A stretch of 64,000 nucleotides of DNA from Salinispora vitiensis (GCF_000378825.1 NZ_KB900388.1:4033171-4097170), one strand, 5' to 3'; shown: positions 52,431-61,606, counted from the stretch's first letter. Translations and numbers: made by a program. The notes: generated by a model from the sequence alone, not told the origin.

Positions 52431-52475
52431 GTCTGCTGCCGGGAGACCGGCTGAGTCCGGTGGCGGGAGGCCGGC
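52411..52475 (+). repeat. Imperfect 24-bp tandem repeat across the maoC-like stop codon
   Basis: A unit close to GCTGCCGGGAGRCYGGCTGA plus GTCY occurs at 52411-52434 and 52435-52458, followed by a partial third copy at 52459-52475. The stop codon of the MaoC-type gene lies inside the first copy; the second copy repeats a TGA in the same relative position. It looks like a local duplication at the gene end. Confidence 0.55.
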
Positions 52476-52490
52476 ACCGGAGCCGGGCAC

Positions 52491-52508
52491 GGCACCTGGA
52501 AAGGTGCC
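52491..52508. terminator. Hairpin after the cupin-to-MaoC operon
   Basis: GGCACCT (52491-52497) and AGGTGCC (52502-52508) pair perfectly across the tetraloop GGAA. It is placed 60 bp after the MaoC stop and 75 bp before the aminopeptidase gene. Confidence 0.5.
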
Positions 52509-52584
52509 ATAGCCCATCGACCACTTACCACGTGCGCAAACCGTGGGTCGGCGACGATGACCCGATCTGGCAGGATGTGTCGGC

Positions 52585-54087
52585 ATGACGAGCGAGAAGC
52601 AGGCGAAGGCCAGCCACCGCGGCATTCCCAGCAGCAACGAGTTCCGTGAATTCATCGGCTCCGGATGGGCCAACCCCGACCGGGAGCCCACCCCCCGCGC
52701 CGCCGTGGCCGACCACGCCGCCCGGCGCCGGGCCGCGCTGTCGCAGCAGTTCCCCGGCGAGCGGCTCGTCATCCCGGCCGGTGGTCTGAAGGTGCGCAGC
52801 AACGACACCGACTACCCGTTCCGGCCGCACACCGCCTTCGCCCACCTCTCCGGGCTCGGCGCGCACACCGACCCGGACAGCGTCCTGGTGCTCGACCCGA
52901 AGCCGGGCGGTGGCCACCACGCCATCCTCTACTTCCGGCCGCTGGCCCCGCGGGACAGCGAGGAGTTCTACGCCGACTCCCGTCGCGGCGAGTTCTGGGT
53001 GGGTCCGCGCCCGAGCATCGCCGACCGGGAGTCGGAGCTGGGCCTCACCGCGCGGCACATCGACTCGCTCGCCGACGACCTCGCCAAGGACGACGCCGCC
53101 GCCCGGCTCCGGGTGGTCCGGGACGTCGACTCCCGCCTCACCGAGCTGGTGGACAACGTCCGCATCCAGGCCGGTGCGACCGGCTCGGAGCAGGAGCGGG
53201 AGGAGGCGGACGCGGAGTTCGCGCGGCACCTCTCCACCATGCGCCTGATCAAGGACGAGTGGGAGGTGGGCGAGATGCGCAAGGCCGTCGCCGCCACCCA
53301 CAAGGGCTTCGACGCGATGATCGCCTCGCTGCCCGAGGCGGTCCGCAAGGGCCGCGGCGAGCGCTGGGTCGAGGGCGTCTTCGGCCTCTACTCCCGGCAC
53401 GAGGGCAACGGCGTCGGCTACGAGTCGATCTGCGCCTCCGGCGACCACGCCAACACGATCCACTGGACGAAGAACACCGGCGAGGTCCGCGAAGGCGACT
53501 TGATCCTGATCGACTGTGGGATCGAGATCGACTCGCTCTTCACCGCCGACATCACCCGTACCCTGCCGGTCACCGGCCGCTTCACCGACGTGCAGCGCCG
53601 GATCTACGACGCCGTCTACGAGGCGCAGCAGGCCGGCCTGGCCGCGGTGAAGCCGGGCAACAAGTTCAGCGACATCCACGCCGCGGCGAACGCGGTCATC
53701 GCCCGGATCCTGCACGAGTGGGGGCTGCTGCCCGAGGGGGTCACCCTGGAGCAGACCCTGGACCGGGAGAAGGGCGGCTGGCACCGCCGTTGGATGGTCC
53801 ACGGCACCTCGCACCACCTGGGCCTGGACGTGCACGACTGCCAGCTGATGCTGCGCGAGAAGTACATGGACAGCGAGTTGCAGCCGGGCATGATCCTCAC
53901 CGTCGAGCCGGGCCTCTACTTCAAGTCCGACGACCTGCGGGTGCCGGCGGAGTTCCGCGGCAACGGCGTCCGGATCGAGGACGACGTGCTGGTGACCGAG
54001 GACGGCTGCGAGAACCTCTCCGCCGCGATGCCGCGAACCTCCCACGAGGTGGAGGAGTGGATGGCGCGGGTCTGGGCGAACGCCTGA
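52585..54087 (+). CDS. pepP: Xaa-Pro aminopeptidase (aminopeptidase P, M24B)
   Basis: A 500-residue metallopeptidase removing N-terminal residues before proline. The N-terminal AMP_N domain includes RRAALSQQFPGERLVIPAGG and FAHLSGLGAHTDPDSVL. The pita-bread domain carries the five metal ligands in LILIDCGIEIDSLFTADITR (two Asp), VHGTSHHLGLDVHD (His), MILTVEPGLYF (Glu) and GVRIEDDVLVTEDG (Glu). Start ATG 52585. It is followed by a bidirectional terminator and the convergent FtsX-like gene. Confidence 0.93.
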   Translation: MTSEKQAKASHRGIPSSNEFREFIGSGWANPDREPTPRAAVADHAARRRAALSQQFPGERLVIPAGGLKVRSNDTDYPFRPHTAFAHLSGLGAHTDPDSVLVLDPKPGGGHHAILYFRPLAPRDSEEFYADSRRGEFWVGPRPSIADRESELGLTARHIDSLADDLAKDDAAARLRVVRDVDSRLTELVDNVRIQAGATGSEQEREEADAEFARHLSTMRLIKDEWEVGEMRKAVAATHKGFDAMIASLPEAVRKGRGERWVEGVFGLYSRHEGNGVGYESICASGDHANTIHWTKNTGEVREGDLILIDCGIEIDSLFTADITRTLPVTGRFTDVQRRIYDAVYEAQQAGLAAVKPGNKFSDIHAAANAVIARILHEWGLLPEGVTLEQTLDREKGGWHRRWMVHGTSHHLGLDVHDCQLMLREKYMDSELQPGMILTVEPGLYFKSDDLRVPAEFRGNGVRIEDDVLVTEDGCENLSAAMPRTSHEVEEWMARVWANA

Positions 54088-54108
54088 CCCCCACCCCCGT
54101 ACGACGAG

Positions 54109-54142
54109 GTGGCCCGCGACCGGCGTACCGGTCGTGGGCCAC
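54109..54142. terminator. Bidirectional terminator hairpin
   Basis: GTGGCCCGCGACCGG (54109-54123) pairs with CCGGTCGTGGGCCAC (54128-54142), loop CGTA, with one G-U type position. It lies between the convergent stops at 54087 and 54145. Confidence 0.75.
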
Positions 54143-54144
54143 GC

Positions 54145-56532
54145 TCAGTTCCTCCGCGGCCGCAGCTGGCGCCAGGACACCACGGCGCTCGCGGCCATCG
54201 CCAGGGCCAGGGTGCCGAGGACCGCTCCGGCCACCACCGCACCACTGAGCTGCACGGACACGCGGGTCGCGGTCTCGGCGCCGAGACCCGAGGCGACGCC
54301 GACCAGCGCCGGCACGGTGGCGAGCAGACCCAGCACCGAGCCGATGATCACCAGTAGTCCGGTCTCGCCGACCGCGACCCCGAGTAGCTGTCGCCGGGTG
54401 CCGCCGGCTGACCTCAGCACGGCGAGGCTGCCACGCCGCCCGACCGCCGCCAGAGCCATGCTGTTGGCCACCGCCAGCCCGCTGTAGCCGACCGCGACCA
54501 CCGTGAGCATGCTCGCCAGGCTGTCGGTCAGCTCGGCGTCGGTGTGGTAGTCCCGCAGCGCGAACTCTTCGGCGTCGTGTAACCGAGCGCCCGCGCCCAG
54601 GCGGGCCGGCGCCTGGTCGGCGGCGAGGAAGATGTTGTCGGTCAGGGCCGTCGGATCGTGTTCCCGGACCGTCTTCCGGGAGAGCACGAACGCGCCGCGA
54701 GTCGGGTCCGGGGGCAGCACCTCGGCGACCCGCAACGGGACGCTACGTCCATCGGCGAAGCGTACGGTGACCGTCGAGCCGGCCTGCACGTTCAGGAGCT
54801 CCGCCATTGTGGTGTCCAGGACCGCCTCGCCCGGCCGGGACCAGCGCGGGTCCCGCGACCCGACCCCGTCGAGTACGGTGTCGCCGCCGTCCGGTCGGGT
54901 CACGAAGAGGCGGGTCGGCAGCGGCGCCCGACCGGTCGGGTTCGCCCGGACCACCGCCTCGCTCAGGCCGGGCGCGTTGCCGGGGTCGATGAGCACCTGC
55001 CCCGCCAGCTGCCGGGTGACCTCCGCGGGGTACGCCATCCGCATCGTCTCGACCAGCCCATTGATCAGTACGGCGAAGCCCACCGCGACGATGACCGGGG
55101 CGGCGATGGAGGCGGCGCGGCGGGGTGAGTTGAGCAGCTCGGCCCGGACGAGCAGCGCGCCCGCGCCACGGGACCGGCGGGCAACCGCTGCCGTACCCAG
55201 GCGTACCAGCGGCCCGATCACGACCGGCGCCAGCAGCGCCGCGGCGGCGATGAGGCACATCGACGTCGTCAGCGCCAGGGTGACCCGTTGGTCCGCGTCG
55301 CCGACCGCGGTCAGGACGGCCAGCACCAGACCCAGACCGAGGATCGCCAGCCCGGTGGCCCCCCGGCCGCGGCCCAACCGGCGTCGCTCCGTCGCGGCGT
55401 CGCGCAACGCCTCGATGGGCGGCACCCGGGTCGCCGAGCGGCTGGCCGCCCCGGCGCCGAGCACGGCGATCCCGGTGCCGACCGCGCCGGCCGCCAGCAA
55501 CGGCCACGCCGAGATGACGATCCGGGCACCGGGCGGGATGACGTCGAGCCGATCGAGCGACGCCAGCAGGGCGGGCGCCGCGAAGACACCGGCCAGGCAG
55601 CCGACCACCGAGCCGAGCAGACCGAGCAGGACCGCCTCGCCGAGCACCAGGCGACGGAGCTGGCGCCGGTCGGCGCCGATCAGCCGGAGGAGCCCGATCT
55701 CGCGGCGGCGCTGCGCGGTGGCCAACGCCAGGGTGGCGGTAACCACGAAGATCGTGGTGAAGAGCGCCATGATCGTGATCGAGCCGATCAGCTGGGTGCC
55801 GAGGAACCGCCGGTGCGTGTGGTACCCGGGCTCCACCACCCCACGGGCGGCACCGGTCAACGCGGTGCCCCCGCCGCCGACGATCCGGCCCGCCCGGTCG
55901 GCGATCTCCGAGCTGGCGGAACCCGGCGCCACCAGCAGCCCGATCGTGGTCACCCCGGTGTCCCGCCGCGCCGCCTCGGCATCGGTGAAGTAGAAGCCGT
56001 GCCCCGGTACCGTCCCGCTCACCGTGTAGGTGTGCACGCCGTCCGCAAGGCCGACCGGGAGCGTGGCACCGACGGCCACCCCGAGAGCGGTGCTCACCAC
56101 CACCTCGTGGTCGGAGCGCGGCGCCCGACCGGCGGTCAGCTCGTACGGCGCCAGCCGGGTACTGGACCAGCCGTGCCCGGCCTCCGCCGCGGCCTCGTCG
56201 GGCACCGGCTCGTCGTCGGCGAAGGCCTGCGCATAGAAGTTACGGTCGATGACGGCGGCCGCGACGCCGTCGATCCCCTCGAGCTTCCGGACCAGGTCAC
56301 CGGCTTCGTGCTCGCTCCACGGTACGCGGTCCCGGAGCGAGCCGGTCGGCTCCGCCGCCTGCTTCGCCACCACCAGAACCGGGGCGTTGGCCACCCGCGG
56401 CAGCGGTCTTGGCCGGCTCGAGTCGTAGACCAGGAGGGCGGCGGTGATCAGGCCGACCCCCACCACGACGGCGAGGAAACTGGCGAGAAAGGAACGCCAG
56501 TGTTCGCGGAGATTGGCAGCGGCCAGCATCAT
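54145..56532 (-). CDS. FtsX-like ABC exporter permease (MacB/LolCE type)
   Basis: A 795-residue permease with the layout TM1, large extracytoplasmic MacB-type domain, TM2-4, a central pair of helices, a second external domain and TM helices near the C-terminus, i.e. two FtsX modules in one chain. Signatures are LREHWRSFLASFLAVVVG at the start, ATLALATAQRRREIGLLRLIGADRRQ, and near the end MALAAVGRRGSLAVLRSAGGTRR. ATG 56532 overlaps the ATPase stop. Substrates of such actinobacterial systems are mostly unknown; peptides or lipids are likely. Confidence 0.88.
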   Translation of the reverse strand: MMLAAANLREHWRSFLASFLAVVVGVGLITAALLVYDSSRPRPLPRVANAPVLVVAKQAAEPTGSLRDRVPWSEHEAGDLVRKLEGIDGVAAAVIDRNFYAQAFADDEPVPDEAAAEAGHGWSSTRLAPYELTAGRAPRSDHEVVVSTALGVAVGATLPVGLADGVHTYTVSGTVPGHGFYFTDAEAARRDTGVTTIGLLVAPGSASSEIADRAGRIVGGGGTALTGAARGVVEPGYHTHRRFLGTQLIGSITIMALFTTIFVVTATLALATAQRRREIGLLRLIGADRRQLRRLVLGEAVLLGLLGSVVGCLAGVFAAPALLASLDRLDVIPPGARIVISAWPLLAAGAVGTGIAVLGAGAASRSATRVPPIEALRDAATERRRLGRGRGATGLAILGLGLVLAVLTAVGDADQRVTLALTTSMCLIAAAALLAPVVIGPLVRLGTAAVARRSRGAGALLVRAELLNSPRRAASIAAPVIVAVGFAVLINGLVETMRMAYPAEVTRQLAGQVLIDPGNAPGLSEAVVRANPTGRAPLPTRLFVTRPDGGDTVLDGVGSRDPRWSRPGEAVLDTTMAELLNVQAGSTVTVRFADGRSVPLRVAEVLPPDPTRGAFVLSRKTVREHDPTALTDNIFLAADQAPARLGAGARLHDAEEFALRDYHTDAELTDSLASMLTVVAVGYSGLAVANSMALAAVGRRGSLAVLRSAGGTRRQLLGVAVGETGLLVIIGSVLGLLATVPALVGVASGLGAETATRVSVQLSGAVVAGAVLGTLALAMAASAVVSWRQLRPRRN

Positions 56533-57290
56533 GCCCCCAGCCGCGCCATCTCGGCGGCGATCCGGCCGGGCTGCGACCCGTCCGCCGGATCGAGCTCCAT
56601 CCGCTCGGCGATCCGACCATCCTGGAGGAAGACCACCGTGTCGGCGTACGACGCGGCGACCGGATCGTGGGTGACCATGATCGTGGTCTGGGCCCGCTGG
56701 TCAACCAGGCGGCGCAGCAGCGACAGCACCGCACGCGAGGCCTCGGTGTCGAGCGCACCGGTCGGCTCGTCGGCGAAGAGCACGTCCGGGCGGGTGATCA
56801 GCGCGCGCGCCAGCGCGACCCGCTGCTGCTGACCGCCGGAGAGCTCGCTCGGCCGGTGCCCGGCGCGCTCGCCCAGGCCGACCGCGGCCAGCGCCCCGGT
56901 CACCTCCGCCCGGTCGGGGCGGCGGCCGGCGAAACGCAGTGGTAGCTCCACGTTCTGCGCCGCGGTCAGGGACGCGACCAGGTTGAAAGACTGGAAGACG
57001 AAGCCGATCCGTTGCCGCCGCAGGGCCGTACGCTGGCGCTCGTCCATCCCGCCGATCTCCTCACCCGCGACGAAGACCTGTCCCGAGCTGGCCTCGTCCA
57101 GACCGGCGGCGCACTGCAGGAGGGTGGACTTGCCGGAGCCGGACGGGCCCATGATCGCGGTGAAGCTGCCCCGCGGAAAGCGGAGCGAGACCCGGTCCAG
57201 CGCCGGAACCTCCGCCCGGCCCCGGTGATACACCTTGCGTACGCAGTTGAGCTCCACCGCTGGCGAGGCCGAAGATTGAGTAGCAGTCAT
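56529..57290 (-). CDS. ABC transporter ATPase (LolD/MacB type)
   Basis: A 253-residue ATPase: Walker A GPSGSGKST, Q-loop FVFQSFNLVASLTA, signature ELSGGQQQRVALARA, Walker B DVLFADEPTGALD and switch His IMVTHDPVAASYAD. ATG 57290 shares bases with the divergent histidine-kinase region: the kinase's longest frame begins at 57289. The permease start overlaps its stop by 4 bp. The adjacent two-component system may control it, a common pairing. Confidence 0.92.
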   Translation of the reverse strand: MTATQSSASPAVELNCVRKVYHRGRAEVPALDRVSLRFPRGSFTAIMGPSGSGKSTLLQCAAGLDEASSGQVFVAGEEIGGMDERQRTALRRQRIGFVFQSFNLVASLTAAQNVELPLRFAGRRPDRAEVTGALAAVGLGERAGHRPSELSGGQQQRVALARALITRPDVLFADEPTGALDTEASRAVLSLLRRLVDQRAQTTIMVTHDPVAASYADTVVFLQDGRIAERMELDPADGSQPGRIAAEMARLGA

Positions 57291-57378
57291 GGCGTCGATT
57301 CGATCGCGTACGGTGCCCCCGCACACTGACCCGGGAGCTAGTCCTCAAGGTAGAGTCCGCCCTACTGCGCGGGGCCCG

Positions 57379-58644
57379 GTGCTGACCTATCGTGACCCGG
57401 TGCGACACGATGGTGAGCGGCGAAGCCGAACCGCGTGGCAGGCGCTGGCCCGGCAACCGGTGGGTTTCCTCGCCTCGGCCTGGCCCTGGCGAGCCCTGCT
57501 CTACCTGACCTCAGGCCTGCTCGTCGGCGCGCTGACGATATGCCTGCTCGTGGTGGCGGTCACCGTCGGTCTGCTCACCGCCGTCGTGCTCGTCGGGGTG
57601 GTGCTACTGCTTGTCACCGCGCTGATGGGGCTGCCCTTCGCCCGCCTGGAGCGCTGGCGGCTGCGGCTGGTCGACCTGGACGGAATCCCACACCCGCACC
57701 GGCCACCGGTGGGGCTGGGGCCGCGCGCCTGGCTGCGTACCCGGCTGACCGAGCCGGCGACCTGGCGGGAGTTCACCCTGATGGTGATCTCAGTGACCGC
57801 GCTCTGCTGGGTCGACGCCGCCGTACTCGGCCTCGCCTTCGTGGTGCCGGCGCTGTGCGTCAGCGCGCCGGTTGACGACCCGGCCGCCTGGCCCTGGGCC
57901 GTGCTGGGCGGGCTCCTGCTCCTCGCGGCTCCCTACTCGCTGACCGCTTGGGCGGGCGCCCGCGCGGCGCTGTGCCGGATCGTCCTCGCGCCCCGCGGCG
58001 TCGAAATCGACCCGCACCTGAAGGAGATCAGCGAGTCGCGGGCGCGGCTGCTCGACGCGTTCGAGACCGAGCGGGCACGCATCGAGCGCGACCTGCACGA
58101 CGGTGCCCAGCAGCGGCTCGTCTCGCTGAGCGGCACGCTGGGCCTGATCCGCCTGGACCTGCCCGAGCCCTCCACACTGCACCGCCCGCTGGCCGCGGCG
58201 CAGGAGCAGGTCGGGCTGGCCCTGGCCGATCTGCGCCACCTGGTCCGAGGCTTGAACCCGCAGGTCCTCACGGACAACGGGTTGGTGGCCGCGCTGGAGG
58301 ACGAGGCCAGCCGGTTTCCGGTGCCGGTCTCGCTTGACCTGCGGCTCACCGGTCGGCTACCGCAGCCGGTCGAGGCCGCCGCCTACTACGCCGTCACCGA
58401 GGCACTGGCCAATGTGGCCAAGCACAGCCGGGCCACCCAGGTTGAGCTGGTCGGACGGCACCACGCCGACCTCCTGTCCCTGGCGGTGCGGGACAATGGC
58501 GTGGGCGGCGCGGACGTCTCCGGTGGGACTGGGCTGACCGGGCTGGCGGACCGGCTCGCCGTGCTGGACGGGCGGCTGCGGGTCTCCAGCCCGCCCGGCG
58601 GCCCGACCCTCGTACTGATGGAGATCCCATGCCCCTTCGAGTGA
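57379..58644 (+). CDS. Sensor histidine kinase (HisKA_3 family)
   Basis: About 421 residues from GTG 57379 (GTG 57400 is also possible). Four transmembrane segments lie in the first 190 residues (LLYLTSGLLVGALTICLLVV and others), preceded by a short basic region. The DHp phospho-acceptor is in ARIERDLHDGAQQRLVSLSG (His about residue 238). The ATP-binding domain has YYAVTEALANVAKHSRA (N-box), LAVRDNGVGGADVSGGTGL (G1) and GLADRLAVLDGRLRV. The response regulator gene overlaps its end by 16 bp. It probably senses a membrane or cell-wall signal. Confidence 0.9.
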   Translation: MLTYRDPVRHDGERRSRTAWQALARQPVGFLASAWPWRALLYLTSGLLVGALTICLLVVAVTVGLLTAVVLVGVVLLLVTALMGLPFARLERWRLRLVDLDGIPHPHRPPVGLGPRAWLRTRLTEPATWREFTLMVISVTALCWVDAAVLGLAFVVPALCVSAPVDDPAAWPWAVLGGLLLLAAPYSLTAWAGARAALCRIVLAPRGVEIDPHLKEISESRARLLDAFETERARIERDLHDGAQQRLVSLSGTLGLIRLDLPEPSTLHRPLAAAQEQVGLALADLRHLVRGLNPQVLTDNGLVAALEDEASRFPVPVSLDLRLTGRLPQPVEAAAYYAVTEALANVAKHSRATQVELVGRHHADLLSLAVRDNGVGGADVSGGTGLTGLADRLAVLDGRLRVSSPPGGPTLVLMEIPCPFE

Positions 58645-59276
58645 CCCTCGCCGAGGACTCCGCCCTGCTCCGGGAGGGGCTGGTGAGCATCCTCGGCCGG
58701 TTCGGGCACAACATCGTCGACGCGGTGGCCGACGCGGACTCGTTGACCGAGGCCGTCCAGGCCCGGCGCCCAGACCTCATCATCACCGACGTTCGGATGC
58801 CCCCGGGCAACGCCAACGACGGACTACGAGCCGCCGTACGGCTGCGCCAGCACCTTCCCCGCCTACCGGTCCTGGTCCTCAGCCAGTACGTGGACCAGTC
58901 GTACGCGGCGCAGCTGCTGGACTCCGACGACGGCGTGGGCGTCGGCTACCTCCTGAAGGACCGGGTCGGTGCGGTGGCGGAGTTCAACGCCGCGGTGGAG
59001 CAGGTCGCCGCGGGGGCGACGGTGATCGACCCCGAGGTGGTCCGGCAGCTGATGCGCCGCCGTTCCGATCCGAGGCGACGGCTGACCGCCCGTGAGCTCG
59101 AGGTGCTCGCGCTGATGGCACAGGGCCGCTCAAACGACATGATCGGCCGGCAGCTGTACGTCACGGACGCCGCGGTCAACAAACACATCGGCAACATTTT
59201 CAGCAAACTTGCCCTGCCGGTCACCACTGACGGCCACCGGCGGGTGCTCGCGGTGCTGGCCTACCTGCGGCGCTGA
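58629..59276 (+). CDS. LuxR/NarL family response regulator
   Basis: A 215-residue regulator. The receiver has VTLAEDSALLREGLV (acidic pair), the phospho-acceptor Asp in PDLIITDVRMPPG (about residue 53), and Lys in VGYLLKDRVGAVAEF. The LuxR-type HTH is LTARELEVLALMAQGRSNDM with VTDAAVNKHIGNIFSKLAL. ATG 58629 lies within the kinase gene. It likely controls the divergent ABC exporter. Its stop (TGA 59274-59276) directly abuts the stop of the convergent type VII gene. Confidence 0.92.
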   Translation: MPLRVTLAEDSALLREGLVSILGRFGHNIVDAVADADSLTEAVQARRPDLIITDVRMPPGNANDGLRAAVRLRQHLPRLPVLVLSQYVDQSYAAQLLDSDDGVGVGYLLKDRVGAVAEFNAAVEQVAAGATVIDPEVVRQLMRRRSDPRRRLTARELEVLALMAQGRSNDMIGRQLYVTDAAVNKHIGNIFSKLALPVTTDGHRRVLAVLAYLRR

Positions 59277-59972
59277 TCAGACGCCGCCGCGGGCCACCGA
59301 ACCCATCAACTGGCGCTCGGTGTGGGTCACACTGAGCATGACCCACTGCACCTTGCCTCTGGTGATCAGGCCGACCATTTCCGGGTGTAGCTGGGTGAAC
59401 CAGCTCTGCACGCTCGCCAGCCCCAGCGCGTTCGCCGCCATCTCCGCCTCGGTTGCCGTCAGCCGCTGGAGCAGCACGATGTCGCTGCGTACCAGTGCGG
59501 TGGAGTCCCAGCCGGCCAGGTCCTCGCGGACCACCAGGGTGGCCCGCCACGGCGTACTGAGCCCGGGGTTGGGGCCGGTGACCGGGCCGGTGTCGACAAC
59601 CACGAGCTGCGGTTCGGTGGGGTTGGCCGGGGTCGGCGGCGGGCTACCCGGCGGCAGGAACGTGGCGATTTCCCGGCCGATGACGCAGCGCCGCAGGAAA
59701 CCGTCCCACTCCCGCTCCCGGCCCGTCTGGATGTACAGCCGGGCGCCGAGCGCGATGGCGCGGAAGGCGATCAGCTGGGCGCTGCGGACGCCGCCGACCA
59801 GCATCAGCTGGGTCGGTTCGGGGCGGAACACGCGCAGCCCCACCGGGTCCTGCTGTCGGTTGCGACCGACCACGAGGCCACCGCCGCCGGCGACGAGGCG
59901 CAGGCCGTCAACGGACGCGGTGTCGGTGCGGTGCAACCCCATCCGACTGTCCGGGAAAGCGACACTCTTCAC
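59277..59972 (-). CDS. Conserved protein of actinobacterial type VII secretion loci
   Basis: A 231-residue cytosolic-looking protein beginning MKSVAFPDSRMGLHRTD. RPEPTQLMLVGGVRSAQLIA and FRAIALGARLYIQTGRE resemble a strand-loop-helix of RecA/FtsK-like folds but lack a Walker A motif. A Pro/Thr linker (PPGSPPPTPANPTEPQ) separates the halves; the second half has the strand-like WVMLSVTHTERQL. ATG 59972 overlaps the eccE stop by 4 bp, so it is translated with EccE. I recognise it only as part of ESX-type loci; the function is unknown. Confidence 0.75.
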   Translation of the reverse strand: MKSVAFPDSRMGLHRTDTASVDGLRLVAGGGGLVVGRNRQQDPVGLRVFRPEPTQLMLVGGVRSAQLIAFRAIALGARLYIQTGREREWDGFLRRCVIGREIATFLPPGSPPPTPANPTEPQLVVVDTGPVTGPNPGLSTPWRATLVVREDLAGWDSTALVRSDIVLLQRLTATEAEMAANALGLASVQSWFTQLHPEMVGLITRGKVQWVMLSVTHTERQLMGSVARGGV

Positions 59973-61606
59973 CGCAGGAAACCTCCGAGCGGTAGCGTGG
60001 CGGCCACCCCGTGGGCGTGCTCGCCGTCGAGTCGTTGCAGCTGACCGCCGTGTCGACGGATCGCCTTGTGTAGGGCCTGGTCAGCGGCGGTCAGACCCTC
60101 CGGCCCGCTCCCCAACAGCCGGAAGGCCGCCTCCATGGCCAGGTCGTCGCCGTCCACCCGGCTGGCGGCGATCGACACCACACCTCCGGCGGAGGGGAGC
60201 CCCCGCAGCAGTGGATCGATCTCCCATCGCTGGCTGGGCCAGTTCAGCAGCCGGTGGCAGCTCTGCCGGGCGCCCACGGTCGACCAGGCCCGCCAGGACT
60301 CGTGGGCGAGTGGCTGCTCGCTGCCCGCGCCCGGCGTTGCCCCGGTGAGGTGGGTGAGGGTGGCGACCGCGGCGAGCACCTCGTCCCGGTTGAGCATGCG
60401 CGCGGTCACCCGCTCCTGCCGCAGCAGCCGCCGGGTCCGCTGAATCACCTTGGTCAGCGTCGGGAGCAGGTCGCGGTCGGCGTGATAGTCGGGGGTCCGC
60501 GCTACCTGGAGCACCACCCACGCCTGCCGGCTGGCCGGCACGTCCCCGTTGGTCAGTTCCCGGTACGCCCGGTCTACCGCCGCCGCGCTCGGGTGGGCGC
60601 GCGGTGCCGGGGTCACCTGGATCAGCAACTGCACCACCACCGGCGGGCCCTTCTTGTCTGCCGGCGGCAGCAGTGCGGCGGGGGAGGGCAGGGCCTGCGG
60701 AGTGCTCATCAGCAGGGCACCCTCGGTGGGGTCAATGTCGAAGACGACGCTCAGCCCGGCCGGGTGGGTCAGCAACACCGCCGGCTGGTCGTCGATCTCG
60801 ACAGTCTCCAGCTCGACGCCGCGGCCCAGCTGGGCCAGAAGGTGCCGGGCGGGTTCCGTGTCGACCGCGGCCAACTGCCGGCGTCGCCTCTTGAAGCCCC
60901 ACCAGACCACGGCCCACTGGTGCAGCCAGCGGCCCTGAATCCGGATCACTGTCGGTACGAGCACCGGCACCGCTACGGCGGCGACCACGGCGGTGAGCAG
61001 CACGCTGTGCTGGGTGGCGGCGAGTACCGCCACCAGCCCGACCTGCCACGCCACCAGCTGAACAACGGTGATGGGGCCGAGCCCGAGCGGAGGCCGGTAC
61101 GGCCGTACCCGGTGGGCATCCGAGCTGTCCGACTTGGGGGGTGCCTCGGCCGCAGTAGCGGCGGCGGCCGACGAGGCGGCTGCCGGCGGCGACGATCCGG
61201 CCCGCGGCGGCGATGAGACCGGCGCAGCGGCGGCCGACTGGGGCGCCGTTCCGGCCCACGCCGCGTTGGCCGGTGGTGCCGGTTGAGTCGGCGGTGTCGG
61301 GTGCGGCTGCGCCACCGCCGGGTAGGCGTGCTGACCACCGCTGTTGGCCGGTGCTGGCGAGTTAGGCGGTACCGCCGGCGTGCCGTAGACGGTGCTGGTC
61401 GCCGCCCGACCTTGCCCGCGCTGCGCGGCCCAGGCGTGCCCCGGCCCGCTGGCCGCCGGGCTCACCGGTTGTGCCGGCACCGGCGCGCCGGCCTGCTGCC
61501 CGGCCCCCCACTGCTCGGGCGGTAGCTGTGGGGCCGGCTGAGCAACCACTTCCGGATGGCGCTGCCAACCCGGTTCTCCCGGCCGTGCCGCACCCGGATG
61601 AGTCAC
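59969..61606 (-). CDS. eccE: Type VII secretion protein EccE
   Basis: A 545-residue protein from GTG 61606. The first 180 residues are a Pro/Ala/Gln-rich disordered region, unusual in mycobacterial EccE. Two adjacent transmembrane helices follow (GLGPITVVQLVAWQVGLVAV and LTAVVAAVAVPVLVPTVI, about residues 180-230), then IQGRWLHQWAVVWWGFKRRR and the EccE soluble domain. EccE sits at the periphery of the ESX core complex in the inner membrane. It is coupled by 4-bp overlaps to the 52-residue gene upstream and the 231-residue gene downstream. Confidence 0.85.
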   Translation of the reverse strand: MTHPGAARPGEPGWQRHPEVVAQPAPQLPPEQWGAGQQAGAPVPAQPVSPAASGPGHAWAAQRGQGRAATSTVYGTPAVPPNSPAPANSGGQHAYPAVAQPHPTPPTQPAPPANAAWAGTAPQSAAAAPVSSPPRAGSSPPAAASSAAAATAAEAPPKSDSSDAHRVRPYRPPLGLGPITVVQLVAWQVGLVAVLAATQHSVLLTAVVAAVAVPVLVPTVIRIQGRWLHQWAVVWWGFKRRRRQLAAVDTEPARHLLAQLGRGVELETVEIDDQPAVLLTHPAGLSVVFDIDPTEGALLMSTPQALPSPAALLPPADKKGPPVVVQLLIQVTPAPRAHPSAAAVDRAYRELTNGDVPASRQAWVVLQVARTPDYHADRDLLPTLTKVIQRTRRLLRQERVTARMLNRDEVLAAVATLTHLTGATPGAGSEQPLAHESWRAWSTVGARQSCHRLLNWPSQRWEIDPLLRGLPSAGGVVSIAASRVDGDDLAMEAAFRLLGSGPEGLTAADQALHKAIRRHGGQLQRLDGEHAHGVAATLPLGGFLR

